From assembly GCA_964523795.1 (NCBI GenBank), contig CAZGAO010000020.1, forward strand, positions 1 to 64,000: a DNA stretch of 64,000 nucleotides. Reading direction: 5' to 3'. Below, one piece after another: positions 51,688 to 59,755 of this stretch. The notes under the pieces were generated by a model. The model saw only the letters and a program-made list of their open reading frames with translations. It ran no database searches and was not told the DNA's origin. The position numbers were made by a program, and so were the translations under genes. The DNA is from SABY01 sp964523795 (GTDB lineage Bacteria > Bacteroidota > Bacteroidia > Bacteroidales > 4484-276). How positions within the stretch are numbered: the first letter of the stretch is position 1; each line of letters starts with the position of its first letter.

Positions 51688-54600
51688 TTAGTTTTTAATG
51701 ATTTTCTCCGAAAAGTGTATAATTGACGTTTCGTTGCTAAAAGTAAAATGAACCAGGTAAGTGCCTTTTTTTAGCGCAAGATTGTCGAGAGTGATGATTT
51801 GACTTCCCCGATGCAAAATTGAATTGTACGTAAAATTCATTTTTTGCCCCATGAGATTATATAACTCAATTTTCAAATTACCATTGGAGGGTAATGAAAT
51901 TCTTAGTCTTAGAATTCGATCAAAGGGGTTTGGTGAAAGTTCATAATCAATACCGCCAAGTTTATTTTCTGAAATTCCAGTTTGCATTCCTTGTATTGTT
52001 GCTGCATAAGTTTCGAGGCCTTCAAATATTTGTTTTCCAATTATGGTTTCTGTTAGCAATTCTGCTTCTATACCTGTCTGACGTGTCCATGCCGAAAGTG
52101 TTATTGTCCTTTCTTCGGTAAAGCCGTCAATAATTTCAGAAATTGGGTCGTGCTGCGAGCAAGTGATGATGACCGTTTCATTGTTTGCGTTTATTACCGA
52201 AGCTCCCACACAAACATCGCCATCAAATATCCCAACTTCATCGCCGGCCTCCAAAACCTCATTCGGAGCTAAGGCAATGTGCATGGGCATGTAGGGATTG
52301 TTTTGATAAACCGGCACAAAATGGCTGGTCTTGATTGTTGCCGGATTAATAAACGAGGTCTCCACAAAATCCGCAGGGCAAGCGATGGTCAAGGTGGTGT
52401 TTTCGCTTACTTTTAAATAATATCCTTCGCCACTTTCAAAGTCGCCGATGGTATTGCTCCATTGCCCGTTGGGTGGAGGAAAGGGCAGGTGGAAAATCGT
52501 CCCGCCCGCTTCATCAATTACCTTAAGCAGAACCTCATCATCAATCAGTGCCTGAACTGCAACAAGGGCATTTTGCGCATATTCACAGGGATAGCCGATG
52601 ATATTCCAGCCCATAGTGAGAGGTATAGCAAGCGGTGTTTCCACTGGCTGGCCTTCCACACACAAGATTCCGTTTTCGTCAACTTTTACATAATACCCTT
52701 CGGTATTTTCCATATCGCCGATGGTATTGCTCCACTGCCCGTTGGGCGGAGGAAAGGGCAGGTGGAAGATACTGCCACCGGTTTCGTCCAAAACTTTCAC
52801 CAGTAACTCATCATCGATAAGCGGCTGCACCACCTCAAGCATATTCGGGTTTTCGGGAATTGCGCGAAACGACATCAGGTTCCAGCCCGTGGCAAGGTTG
52901 ATGCACTGCTCGATGGAAGTTACGCCATTCAGTTCAACAAAGGCAGAGCCTTGCGAAGTATAAACCTCATCATATCCAGGGTAGGGATAACTGGCGGTGA
53001 TGGTCGTGATTTCGCCAGCCTCCGCATTATACAGTTTGTAAATAATGCTATTTCCGGGCGTAAAGCCATTGGCCTGGGCAGGGTTAGAGCCATCATCCAT
53101 CGAGGCAATCATTTCGAGATAAACCCCGCCGACCAGTTCTTCTACCAACAATCCTGCGCCTACACAAATTTCTTCACCTGTGATGGGGTCGATATCAAAC
53201 AAACCCACCTCATCGCCGACTAGCAAGGGCATTTCGTCGATGTTAGCTTCGATGATATAAAAAGTCATGGGGTTGTAGGGGGATGTCCAGATGGGGGTGA
53301 AATATTCCGGGATGGTATTTTGAATAAATACATCCACAGCATTGGACGGTTCGGAGGTTCCCTCGGAATATACTGCTGTAACGTAATAGGAATGGATGCC
53401 TACCGGAACATTAACATTTGTATAAGTAGTGTTTGGTATTTTGAACGGTGTTATTTTTATTCCATCCCGATAAACAGAATACCCAAGCAGGGCTTCCGCT
53501 GGTGGAGCATCCCAGGTGAGAATAACTGTATTACCGTTAACTTGTGCCTGCAGGTTTGTTGGTGCGGCAAAGGGGAGTGTCCCACTGTAGGGAATAGTAA
53601 AATCTGAATTATTATACATAAAATCCTGGATGTATTTAAACTGAACCGGCTGCGCTGGGTCGATAGGATTCATGTTTTCGTATGTATAGGGAATGGTGTA
53701 GTTACTACCATTGGTAAACACCTCGTTGCCCATCGCAAAGAAATAGGCCGAAAACGTTGCCTCAGAACCAAAGCTTACATTATCGGGGTAGTCACCATTA
53801 TTTGAAGTAAGCTTATGAGCTACGATATCAACTCCCCGTGCCCAAATATCGGGAGAATTGTTCTCGGCAGATACATTAATATCAGTATCCAGCCAGGAGA
53901 CAAACATTTTGCTACCCTGATGATTTCTGGCAATCTGTATGCGGTTATCCTCGGTAAGATCTCCAAAATTGCCACGAAACGAAACGGGTCGTCCCAATTC
54001 ATAGCCAATCCAAGTCCCTTCATTTCCCAGGTTGGATGAAGATAAGAGGAAAGCACAGGTGAATAAATATCCTGAGGATGGTGAAATGCCAGAGCTAATG
54101 GTATAGGCATCGACAGAGACACCACAAAAAACAGCAATATGCGGATTGCCAAAGGCATCCACGCTAAGGTCGAAATCGAAGGCGGTGGTAAAAGGAATTT
54201 CATCCCTATCCGGAACCGGAACTTCATATAGTTCAGCTATTTCTTCATCGCTCAGGAAGTTTTGTACATCTTCGATACCATCCGTACCGGCAATGGCCAC
54301 AGGAATGGGATCGCTCCAGGTGTCGCCACCGTCTGTGGTGCGGAAAAGCACAGGATAATATGACATGCCTGAAGATATTGCTACTTGGCCATTGTCGGCC
54401 AGAGCTACGATATAGCCGGTTTGGCCATCAGGTGAAAACTCAACCTTTGTATTGGCCGGTGCTTGAGCTGCGATAGTTTGCAAATCTAAGGGTATAAAGT
54501 CAACAACAAAGTCGTCTTCAGCTTCGTCCCAAACACCATGCGTAATCATTAATTGGTTCAGATATACACCTGCGCCGCTTTGCCAACTTTGGTTAACATC

Positions 54601-55320
54601 TGTAACCCAAAACTCACCCAGACTATTAAGCGTGTAACCATCGGGTACATAGAAAAACTGGTCGCCGCCGGGAGATTGCACAAAATGGTAGGTAGTGTCC
54701 GTTGGGTCGCCGATCTTGCCGCGTCCGTAAACATAGCCACCCCAGGTATCGCCATTAGTACCACCAAGTGCGGCAGCAAAATAAGCGATGTATGCTTCGT
54801 TGGGATCCGTATTTCCCGGAGGGTTGTAAAGCCCGTGTTGGGGATAGCGGGCAGCATCGAGGTAATAGGTGCCACCGACATTTTCTTTTGCCGTAAAGAT
54901 TTCATACATCATCGGATTCCAATCCATACCTCCGTCTGCGGAGGACTCAAAACCCAGGTCGCCCGAGTAACCACCCGGATCCAGGTTACCACCCATTCGG
55001 TGAAAATTACTAACTACATTAATGCTGTTGTTCAAATTTACGTTGGAGCGCCCGCCATTGGCATAGCCATAAGCATTGGCTGAAGTTCCAATAGAAACTA
55101 TCGAAACAACATCCGTGTTTTTGGGTACATCAGGTCTCGTTGGCTGATTGCTTTGCAATACCTGGCTGCTTTGCTCATTGGCAATAGCCATTGTAGTAAT
55201 TTGCGTAGAGAATTTCAAGCCATCCTGAAGTTTTGGATGGGCTTTTGCTGAAGGGTTTTGTGCATTTACTGCAGTAAACAGAAATGCCAGCATGATTAGA
55301 AAGACGTTTAACTTTTTCAT
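51688..55320 (-). CDS. Secreted BNR-like propeller fused to SPYNPM module, WNxMSF repeats and T9SS sorting domain
   Basis: 1210 residues with a signal peptide 1-20 (ending TAVNAQ). About 70-575 form a propeller-like region homologous to the 677-residue protein at 34680 (SANAYGYANGGRSNVN, NFHRMGGNLDPGGYSGDLG, RTTDGGDTWSDPI, FDLSVDAFGNPHIAV). Then an FN3-like domain (about 582-667, TNLQAQVNGNTVILTWDAPP), a full SPYNPM module (about 670-804), two HLPFPPPNGQWSNTIGD repeats (about 805-977), a short FDGDVCVGA module (about 997-1111) and a T9SS sorting domain (from about 1120, ELSPNPFDRILRLRISL). Bases 52787-53202 are identical to part of the 1829-residue gene. First gene of a two-gene unit with the 444-residue protein. 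Confidence 0.84.
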   Translation of the reverse strand: MKKLNVFLIMLAFLFTAVNAQNPSAKAHPKLQDGLKFSTQITTMAIANEQSSQVLQSNQPTRPDVPKNTDVVSIVSIGTSANAYGYANGGRSNVNLNNSINVVSNFHRMGGNLDPGGYSGDLGFESSADGGMDWNPMMYEIFTAKENVGGTYYLDAARYPQHGLYNPPGNTDPNEAYIAYFAAALGGTNGDTWGGYVYGRGKIGDPTDTTYHFVQSPGGDQFFYVPDGYTLNSLGEFWVTDVNQSWQSGAGVYLNQLMITHGVWDEAEDDFVVDFIPLDLQTIAAQAPANTKVEFSPDGQTGYIVALADNGQVAISSGMSYYPVLFRTTDGGDTWSDPIPVAIAGTDGIEDVQNFLSDEEIAELYEVPVPDRDEIPFTTAFDFDLSVDAFGNPHIAVFCGVSVDAYTISSGISPSSGYLFTCAFLLSSSNLGNEGTWIGYELGRPVSFRGNFGDLTEDNRIQIARNHQGSKMFVSWLDTDINVSAENNSPDIWARGVDIVAHKLTSNNGDYPDNVSFGSEATFSAYFFAMGNEVFTNGSNYTIPYTYENMNPIDPAQPVQFKYIQDFMYNNSDFTIPYSGTLPFAAPTNLQAQVNGNTVILTWDAPPAEALLGYSVYRDGIKITPFKIPNTTYTNVNVPVGIHSYYVTAVYSEGTSEPSNAVDVFIQNTIPEYFTPIWTSPYNPMTFYIIEANIDEMPLLVGDEVGLFDIDPITGEEICVGAGLLVEELVGGVYLEMIASMDDGSNPAQANGFTPGNSIIYKLYNAEAGEITTITASYPYPGYDEVYTSQGSAFVELNGVTSIEQCINLATGWNLMSFRAIPENPNMLEVVQPLIDDELLVKVLDETGGSIFHLPFPPPNGQWSNTIGDMENTEGYYVKVDENGILCVEGQPVETPLAIPLTMGWNIIGYPCEYAQNALVAVQALIDDEVLLKVIDEAGGTIFHLPFPPPNGQWSNTIGDFESGEGYYLKVSENTTLTIACPADFVETSFINPATIKTSHFVPVYQNNPYMPMHIALAPNEVLEAGDEVGIFDGDVCVGASVINANNETVIITCSQHDPISEIIDGFTEERTITLSAWTRQTGIEAELLTETIIGKQIFEGLETYAATIQGMQTGISENKLGGIDYELSPNPFDRILRLRISLPSNGNLKIELYNLMGQKMNFTYNSILHRGSQIITLDNLALKKGTYLVHFTFSNETSIIHFSEKIIKN

Positions 55321-55954
55321 AATTTTTAAATTAAATGAATAATTAAGTGAACTGAAGTATTATTTAGCCTGGCCAATGTTGTCATCGGCACGCACTATCA
55401 AATCATAAATATTGAGCTACACTTTACATTCAAAAAAAAAGTAAACATTCCAGGCTTTCAAAGCCGGGGGAACTACAGCCACTAAAAGCCTACCAACACC
55501 ATCAACCGGCATGAAACACACTTTTTGAATAAGGTAAAAATCGAAGGGGAAATCGCGGAAGGAAAACAAGTTTAAAAGCAGACTTAGGAGTACAGATGTT
55601 TAGAGCGATTCGATTTCCCGGATTAATTGCATTATTCCTAATTTTGTTGAGCTTGTAAAACTAAGTAAAATATTATTGGGGTGGGTAGTTTTTTTTTATA
55701 GGCAACGCTATTTTCTGGCAGGAGGTATAATATTTTATCGGGTTTTTCGGCTGGCTTACAACACATAACACATTGACAATTTATTTGCTAAAGCAAGATT
55801 ATTCTGAGTTTTTCAGCAGACCCTATTTAAACACAAGACTTCCATGTTTAAATTCACCCATCTCTTCTTTTAGATGACCAGGCATGCGGTTGGCTTCTTT
55901 GATGCAATCCCAAAAAATTGCTTACCTTTGTATTCAGGTATAAATAATAAAACA
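55321..55954. other. Long intergenic region with an IS-end-like word
   Basis: About 630 nt with no gene that I can support. 55806-55825 (AGTTTTTCAGCAGACCCTAT) recurs with one change at 28980-28999 over the end of the nitrilase gene and resembles the ends of some insertion elements. 55923-55930 (TACCTTTG) is the promoter of the toxin-antitoxin pair that follows. Confidence 0.5.
55923..55930 (+). promoter_or_regulatory. -7 promoter element of toxin-antitoxin pair A
   Basis: TACCTTTG, exact TAnnTTTG match, 24 nt before the antitoxin ATG. The paralogous pair at 61438 has TATCTTTG at the same distance (61407-61414), which supports both. Confidence 0.6.
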
Positions 55955-56155
55955 ATGACAACAATCACGATTAAAGACAGTAAGAATATTTCCAGGACAA
56001 CGTTTGAAAACATTGATGAACTTTTGGCTCATTTCATGGGGGAAATGGGATTCGGGACACTTCTTCCTTTGAATAAGGAAGACATAAGCCCTGAAAGGAA
56101 GAAGCGTTTTGAAAAAGCATTGAACACTCCCAAGTCTGAAATGCTGAATGTTTAA
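55955..56155 (+). CDS. Antitoxin of RelE-like pair A
   Basis: A 66-residue protein starting MTTITIKDSKNISRTTFENIDELLAHFMG and ending in a charged tail (SPERKKRFEKALNTPKSEM). The start MTTITIKD is shared with the antitoxin at 61438-61653, so the two are paralogues. Immediately followed by a RelE-like toxin gene. The ATG at 55955 is fixed by this alignment and by the promoter; the longer frame from 55874 lies before the promoter. Confidence 0.78.
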   Translation: MTTITIKDSKNISRTTFENIDELLAHFMGEMGFGTLLPLNKEDISPERKKRFEKALNTPKSEMLNV

Positions 56156-56159
56156 TACG

Positions 56160-56399
56160 ATGGAAGTTTATGAATTAGACGAAACAATTTTGGATTATCT
56201 CACCAAAAGGAATCTACTTACCCAATACAAAAAAGCCAAAGCGTTTTTAAAAAATAATCATTTCTCGTCCGTGAAATTCAAAAAACGCAAGCCCAAATCT
56301 GTGGGTGGATATTACTTCAGAATCAATAAAAAATACCGTGCCATCGGTGTTTTTGATGGTGAGGATTTTATTGTTACCGAAATCTCAGATCATCAATAA
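56160..56399 (+). CDS. RelE/ParE-like toxin of pair A
   Basis: A 79-residue basic protein of the RelE/ParE shape: helices with KAKAFLKNN, then VKFKKRKPKSVGGYYFRINKKYRAIGVFDGEDFIVTEISDHQ, the beta-sheet end typical of these mRNA-cutting or gyrase-binding toxins. Its paralogue at 61653-61889 shares the layout and the exact ending ISDHQ. Alignment of the starts (MEVYELDETILDYLTKR with MKVVQEKNITDYCQTR) favours the ATG at 56160; the ATG at 56148 would overlap the antitoxin gene. Confidence 0.78.
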   Translation: MEVYELDETILDYLTKRNLLTQYKKAKAFLKNNHFSSVKFKKRKPKSVGGYYFRINKKYRAIGVFDGEDFIVTEISDHQ

Positions 56400-56588
56400 A
56401 ACCCTGCAATTTCGTCATGCCTGTGGCGTGGTGAAATCGCGGGGAAAGTATATCCAAATTCATTTTCCCCGGATTAGTCTTCGACTGTGTTTGAGCTTGT
56501 TGAAACCAGCTCAGGCTCTTACCCATGGCTATCCAAAACATCGACTTCATGGAAAGACACTAAGGCATCTCGCATCCCCGGGACTATC

Positions 56589-59531
56589 TCACTCTCCCGG
56601 GAAGTTGAGGATAAAAGTCTGCGTGGCTTTTACCAGATAGGCTTTGCCAGGATAAAAATAACGAAGCGTTGCTATGCCCTGGGCGGGCCAGTGGGTTCGC
56701 AGGCCGACAGCATCTTTGGCCACGGCTACCTTGCTCATGTCATCGCCAAACAAATCTTCAACAGCGATGGCCTGTGGCGAGAGTACCGAAATCAGGTTCC
56801 AGCCGGCCGTTAGCGAAATACTTCGGTCAGCAGCTGGGCTGCCCTCAATGGTGAGTGTGCTTTGCTGGTTTACCTTAATGAAATATCCCGAGTGATAGTC
56901 CCAGTTTTGAAGTGTGGATGCCGGATTACCGGGTAGATAGTATTCGCTTTGGTTACCAAGAAAAACTAACTCGCCGGCAATGCCGGAGGTCAGCGTTTCG
57001 ATGTCGGTATCCTGGGGGATAAGGTAGGAGGATATTCCGCTCCAGCCGGGTGGCAGGCTCAGAAATTGGACATTGGTTTGGCTGGCACCCGACAACTGGA
57101 CGATGGCATTGCCCAATGCGGCATACACTTCATCGTAGCCCGGATAGGGATAGATGGCCGAAACATTGATGATTTCGCCGGTAGCAGGTTTCCATAGCCG
57201 ATATAAAATTGTGTTTCCGGGTGTAAATCCGGTGGCATTGACCGAATCGGAGCCATCGTCCATCGAGGCAGTAATTTCAAGATAAGCACCTCCGGTCAAT
57301 TCTTCGCTCAGCGTTCCTGCACCAACGCAAATTTCGATGCCGGTATTAGGATCAATATCAAAAATACCTATCCCATCACCGGCCTGCATATTGGCTCCGT
57401 CCACCATTGCTTCCTGCACAAAGAAAGCCATCGGATTGTATGGCGTTGACCACACCGGCTGAAAATGCACTTCCCCATTATCCGCGATTATTAGTGCGAA
57501 ATCGTGCAGGGGGCAGTTGTAGCCCGAAACACAAATATGCGCCGTTCCGGTTTCGCTCAGGGGAATATCCAGTATGATTTCGGCCAGACCTGCGGCGTTG
57601 GTTTGTGCTGTACCATAAACGAGAGTGTCCATCATTACCGTGCAAACCAAGCCTTCCAAATTGGGAGCACCTGCAATTTGTATCTCAATTAAATCAGTAC
57701 CTAAAGCCAAAGTGTCGGCATAGCTTGCGGTGAGGCTTATGGCTTCGTCAGCCCAAAAACTTATAGCGGCATCGCCAAGCAGGTTGCAATCGTAGAAATT
57801 CCATCGCAGCGCGCCTTCCTCCCATTGGCCTGGTGCCGTTACCCAGGGAGCCGTTGCAATGCGTGCCAGCGTATAAGCCATGCCGAGATGAGCTTCACGT
57901 TTATCGTAAAAAGCATCTACCAGTTCGCGGTTAAGGTGAGCTGACGGGCCTTCGGTTTGGCCTTCGTTAAACCAGCCATAGCGCGAATTCATATATACGG
58001 CCACGGCAAGCCGGTCGATGGTGGTCATTTTTTCACCAATGCAGTCGCTGTTGTCAAAAGCCCCACAAATACAGCCATGCGAAAATATTATCGCATAATT
58101 ATGATCCACGCCGTTGAGGGCATCAAAATTTGCATTTGTTATATCGCTCATCGAAAAAAGCATGGTATAAGTGGCGTTGGCGTGGCCGACATGGTGTATA
58201 AACGAAGATCCCTGATTCATCCGCTGCATCACCGTATTTTTATTATACGATGTTTCGCTGGCATACAATTTTTGGATGTTCTGAGTTTCGGGAATGCCTG
58301 TGGTGGTGTAGCCATTATCGTTGCGGCTTCCGATAAGCAATTCCAGGTAGTCGGAGCCATAAGTAAGCGGATCGCCATAAAGATATTCGCCAACAAGCAG
58401 GGGTTTGTTTAGCTCATCGCTTACCGGATTTTGCTGATACTGCAATGTTTTGTTTATCATCGCATCCAGCTCGGTCTGGTTGGAGAAACACATACGCCCA
58501 ACGCCGATTTCAGGTAAGAGGTCGTCTTCACCAATCTCGCCCCAGCGTGCATCGCCATCGTTGTTCCAGTTGCCGTCAAGAGCGGCGTAATAGAGGTCGG
58601 AGGGGATATTGCTGTCTTCGTACCACGATGATGATTGTACGCCACAGTAAAAACCACGGTAGGGAACGTACTCCACATCGCCGCCAAGAGTAAGATGCTG
58701 AATACCCTTTTCCTGATATTCCTGGATAATATAATTTCGGATTTTCTCGGCGTTGTCGCTGCCACTCATCGTGGCATAAATATCTTCGCAGGTGGCCACT
58801 TTGGCTTTCAGCCCTCGGGGGGCGTAAAAGTTGACCAAAGTATCAAAACTTGCTTCATAACTTGATGGTGTAATAAATAGCAGGTCGTAGCTATCGCTGC
58901 TTCGCGAGGAAGTCGGATATTGCGCAATTTCGTCAGTATTCTGAATTATCGAGGCAAGATTGTTTTTGGCTTCAGAAGAGGTGCTTAGATTTTGGAGGGC
59001 TGCCTCAGCACGATCGTCAAGCCGTGTGTTTAGGCGCACGGTAACGCTTTTGTAATAGAAAAACGCACCGCTCATTGGATTGTATTGCGCTGGCGTAAAA
59101 CTGCATAGTGCCACTGCGAAACCATGCAGATATTGCGTGGTGAGGGCTCCCTGCATTTGCTGTGGATAATTAGCATCCCGGGTGTAAACGGCTTCGTTTT
59201 TTACAAATTCGCCCGAAGATCCTTGCGAAACCGGGCGTGCGTATTGCTTAGGGCTGATGCTTAGTTTTTGGCTTACATAAACCTTTTCGCCGTGCAGGAT
59301 TTCAATGCTGGTGGCAACGTGTCCGGGTGGCAGCAGCAAGGCAACAGATTGATAAGGCATTAATGGTTCACCGGCAGGCGCGGTAAGCAGGCAGTTATCC
59401 AGATTTACTAATTGATAGCTTGCGTTGCTGGTGATTTTGGCTGTCGAAAAGGTGTAGGTTTTTTCGATAATATCGGCATTCAACGAAGCCGAAAGCAGCA
59501 TCCAAACTAAAATAATGCAGGTCTTTTTCAT
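56589..59531 (-). CDS. Gingipain-like C25 family peptidase fused to SPYNPM module and GISSYL domain
   Basis: A 980-residue secreted cysteine protease. Signal peptide 1-19 (ending SLNA), propeptide-like region to about 210, then the C25 peptidase domain (about 215-600): SYDLLFITPSSYEASFDTLVNFYAPRGLKA, the catalytic His in FIHHVGHANA and the catalytic Cys in IFSHGCICGAFD. It ends with an Ig-like domain (about 600-690), one SPYNPM module (about 690-817, MQAGDGIGIFDIDPNTGIEICVG) and the 160-residue C-terminal domain (GWSGISSYLIP ... GKAYLVKATQTFILNF) shared with the 600- and 444-residue proteins. Family C25 proteases are normally T9SS cargo, but no type A sorting domain is seen, so the shared C-terminus may serve for export or anchoring. 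Activity is likely; specificity unknown. Confidence 0.86.
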   Translation of the reverse strand: MKKTCIILVWMLLSASLNADIIEKTYTFSTAKITSNASYQLVNLDNCLLTAPAGEPLMPYQSVALLLPPGHVATSIEILHGEKVYVSQKLSISPKQYARPVSQGSSGEFVKNEAVYTRDANYPQQMQGALTTQYLHGFAVALCSFTPAQYNPMSGAFFYYKSVTVRLNTRLDDRAEAALQNLSTSSEAKNNLASIIQNTDEIAQYPTSSRSSDSYDLLFITPSSYEASFDTLVNFYAPRGLKAKVATCEDIYATMSGSDNAEKIRNYIIQEYQEKGIQHLTLGGDVEYVPYRGFYCGVQSSSWYEDSNIPSDLYYAALDGNWNNDGDARWGEIGEDDLLPEIGVGRMCFSNQTELDAMINKTLQYQQNPVSDELNKPLLVGEYLYGDPLTYGSDYLELLIGSRNDNGYTTTGIPETQNIQKLYASETSYNKNTVMQRMNQGSSFIHHVGHANATYTMLFSMSDITNANFDALNGVDHNYAIIFSHGCICGAFDNSDCIGEKMTTIDRLAVAVYMNSRYGWFNEGQTEGPSAHLNRELVDAFYDKREAHLGMAYTLARIATAPWVTAPGQWEEGALRWNFYDCNLLGDAAISFWADEAISLTASYADTLALGTDLIEIQIAGAPNLEGLVCTVMMDTLVYGTAQTNAAGLAEIILDIPLSETGTAHICVSGYNCPLHDFALIIADNGEVHFQPVWSTPYNPMAFFVQEAMVDGANMQAGDGIGIFDIDPNTGIEICVGAGTLSEELTGGAYLEITASMDDGSDSVNATGFTPGNTILYRLWKPATGEIINVSAIYPYPGYDEVYAALGNAIVQLSGASQTNVQFLSLPPGWSGISSYLIPQDTDIETLTSGIAGELVFLGNQSEYYLPGNPASTLQNWDYHSGYFIKVNQQSTLTIEGSPAADRSISLTAGWNLISVLSPQAIAVEDLFGDDMSKVAVAKDAVGLRTHWPAQGIATLRYFYPGKAYLVKATQTFILNFPGE

Positions 59532-59755
59532 GGGCTAAAAATTTCGTGTAAAGGTAGAAAAAAAATACACCACAGATTACGAATTAAAAAAGAACACCCT
59601 AATTTCGAAAGAAAATCAATACAAATTGCACAAATTACACAGATTCAAAAACACCCGAATCCAACTTTTTTCCTTCACATTAACTAAAAACCATTATGTT
59701 TGGAAACTGATAAGTATACTCCATTTCATTTTAGATATTTGATAATAAATTACAA

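Noticed and set aside
55321..55954. Riboswitch or non-coding RNA in the long gap upstream of the module genes
   Set aside because: No conserved riboswitch core or stable long stem could be recognised by eye.
38877..59531. Possible CRISPR or tandem DNA satellite because of strong repetition
   Set aside because: The repeats are protein-coding modules of 350-400 bp with codon-level divergence in most copies, not short spaced repeats.
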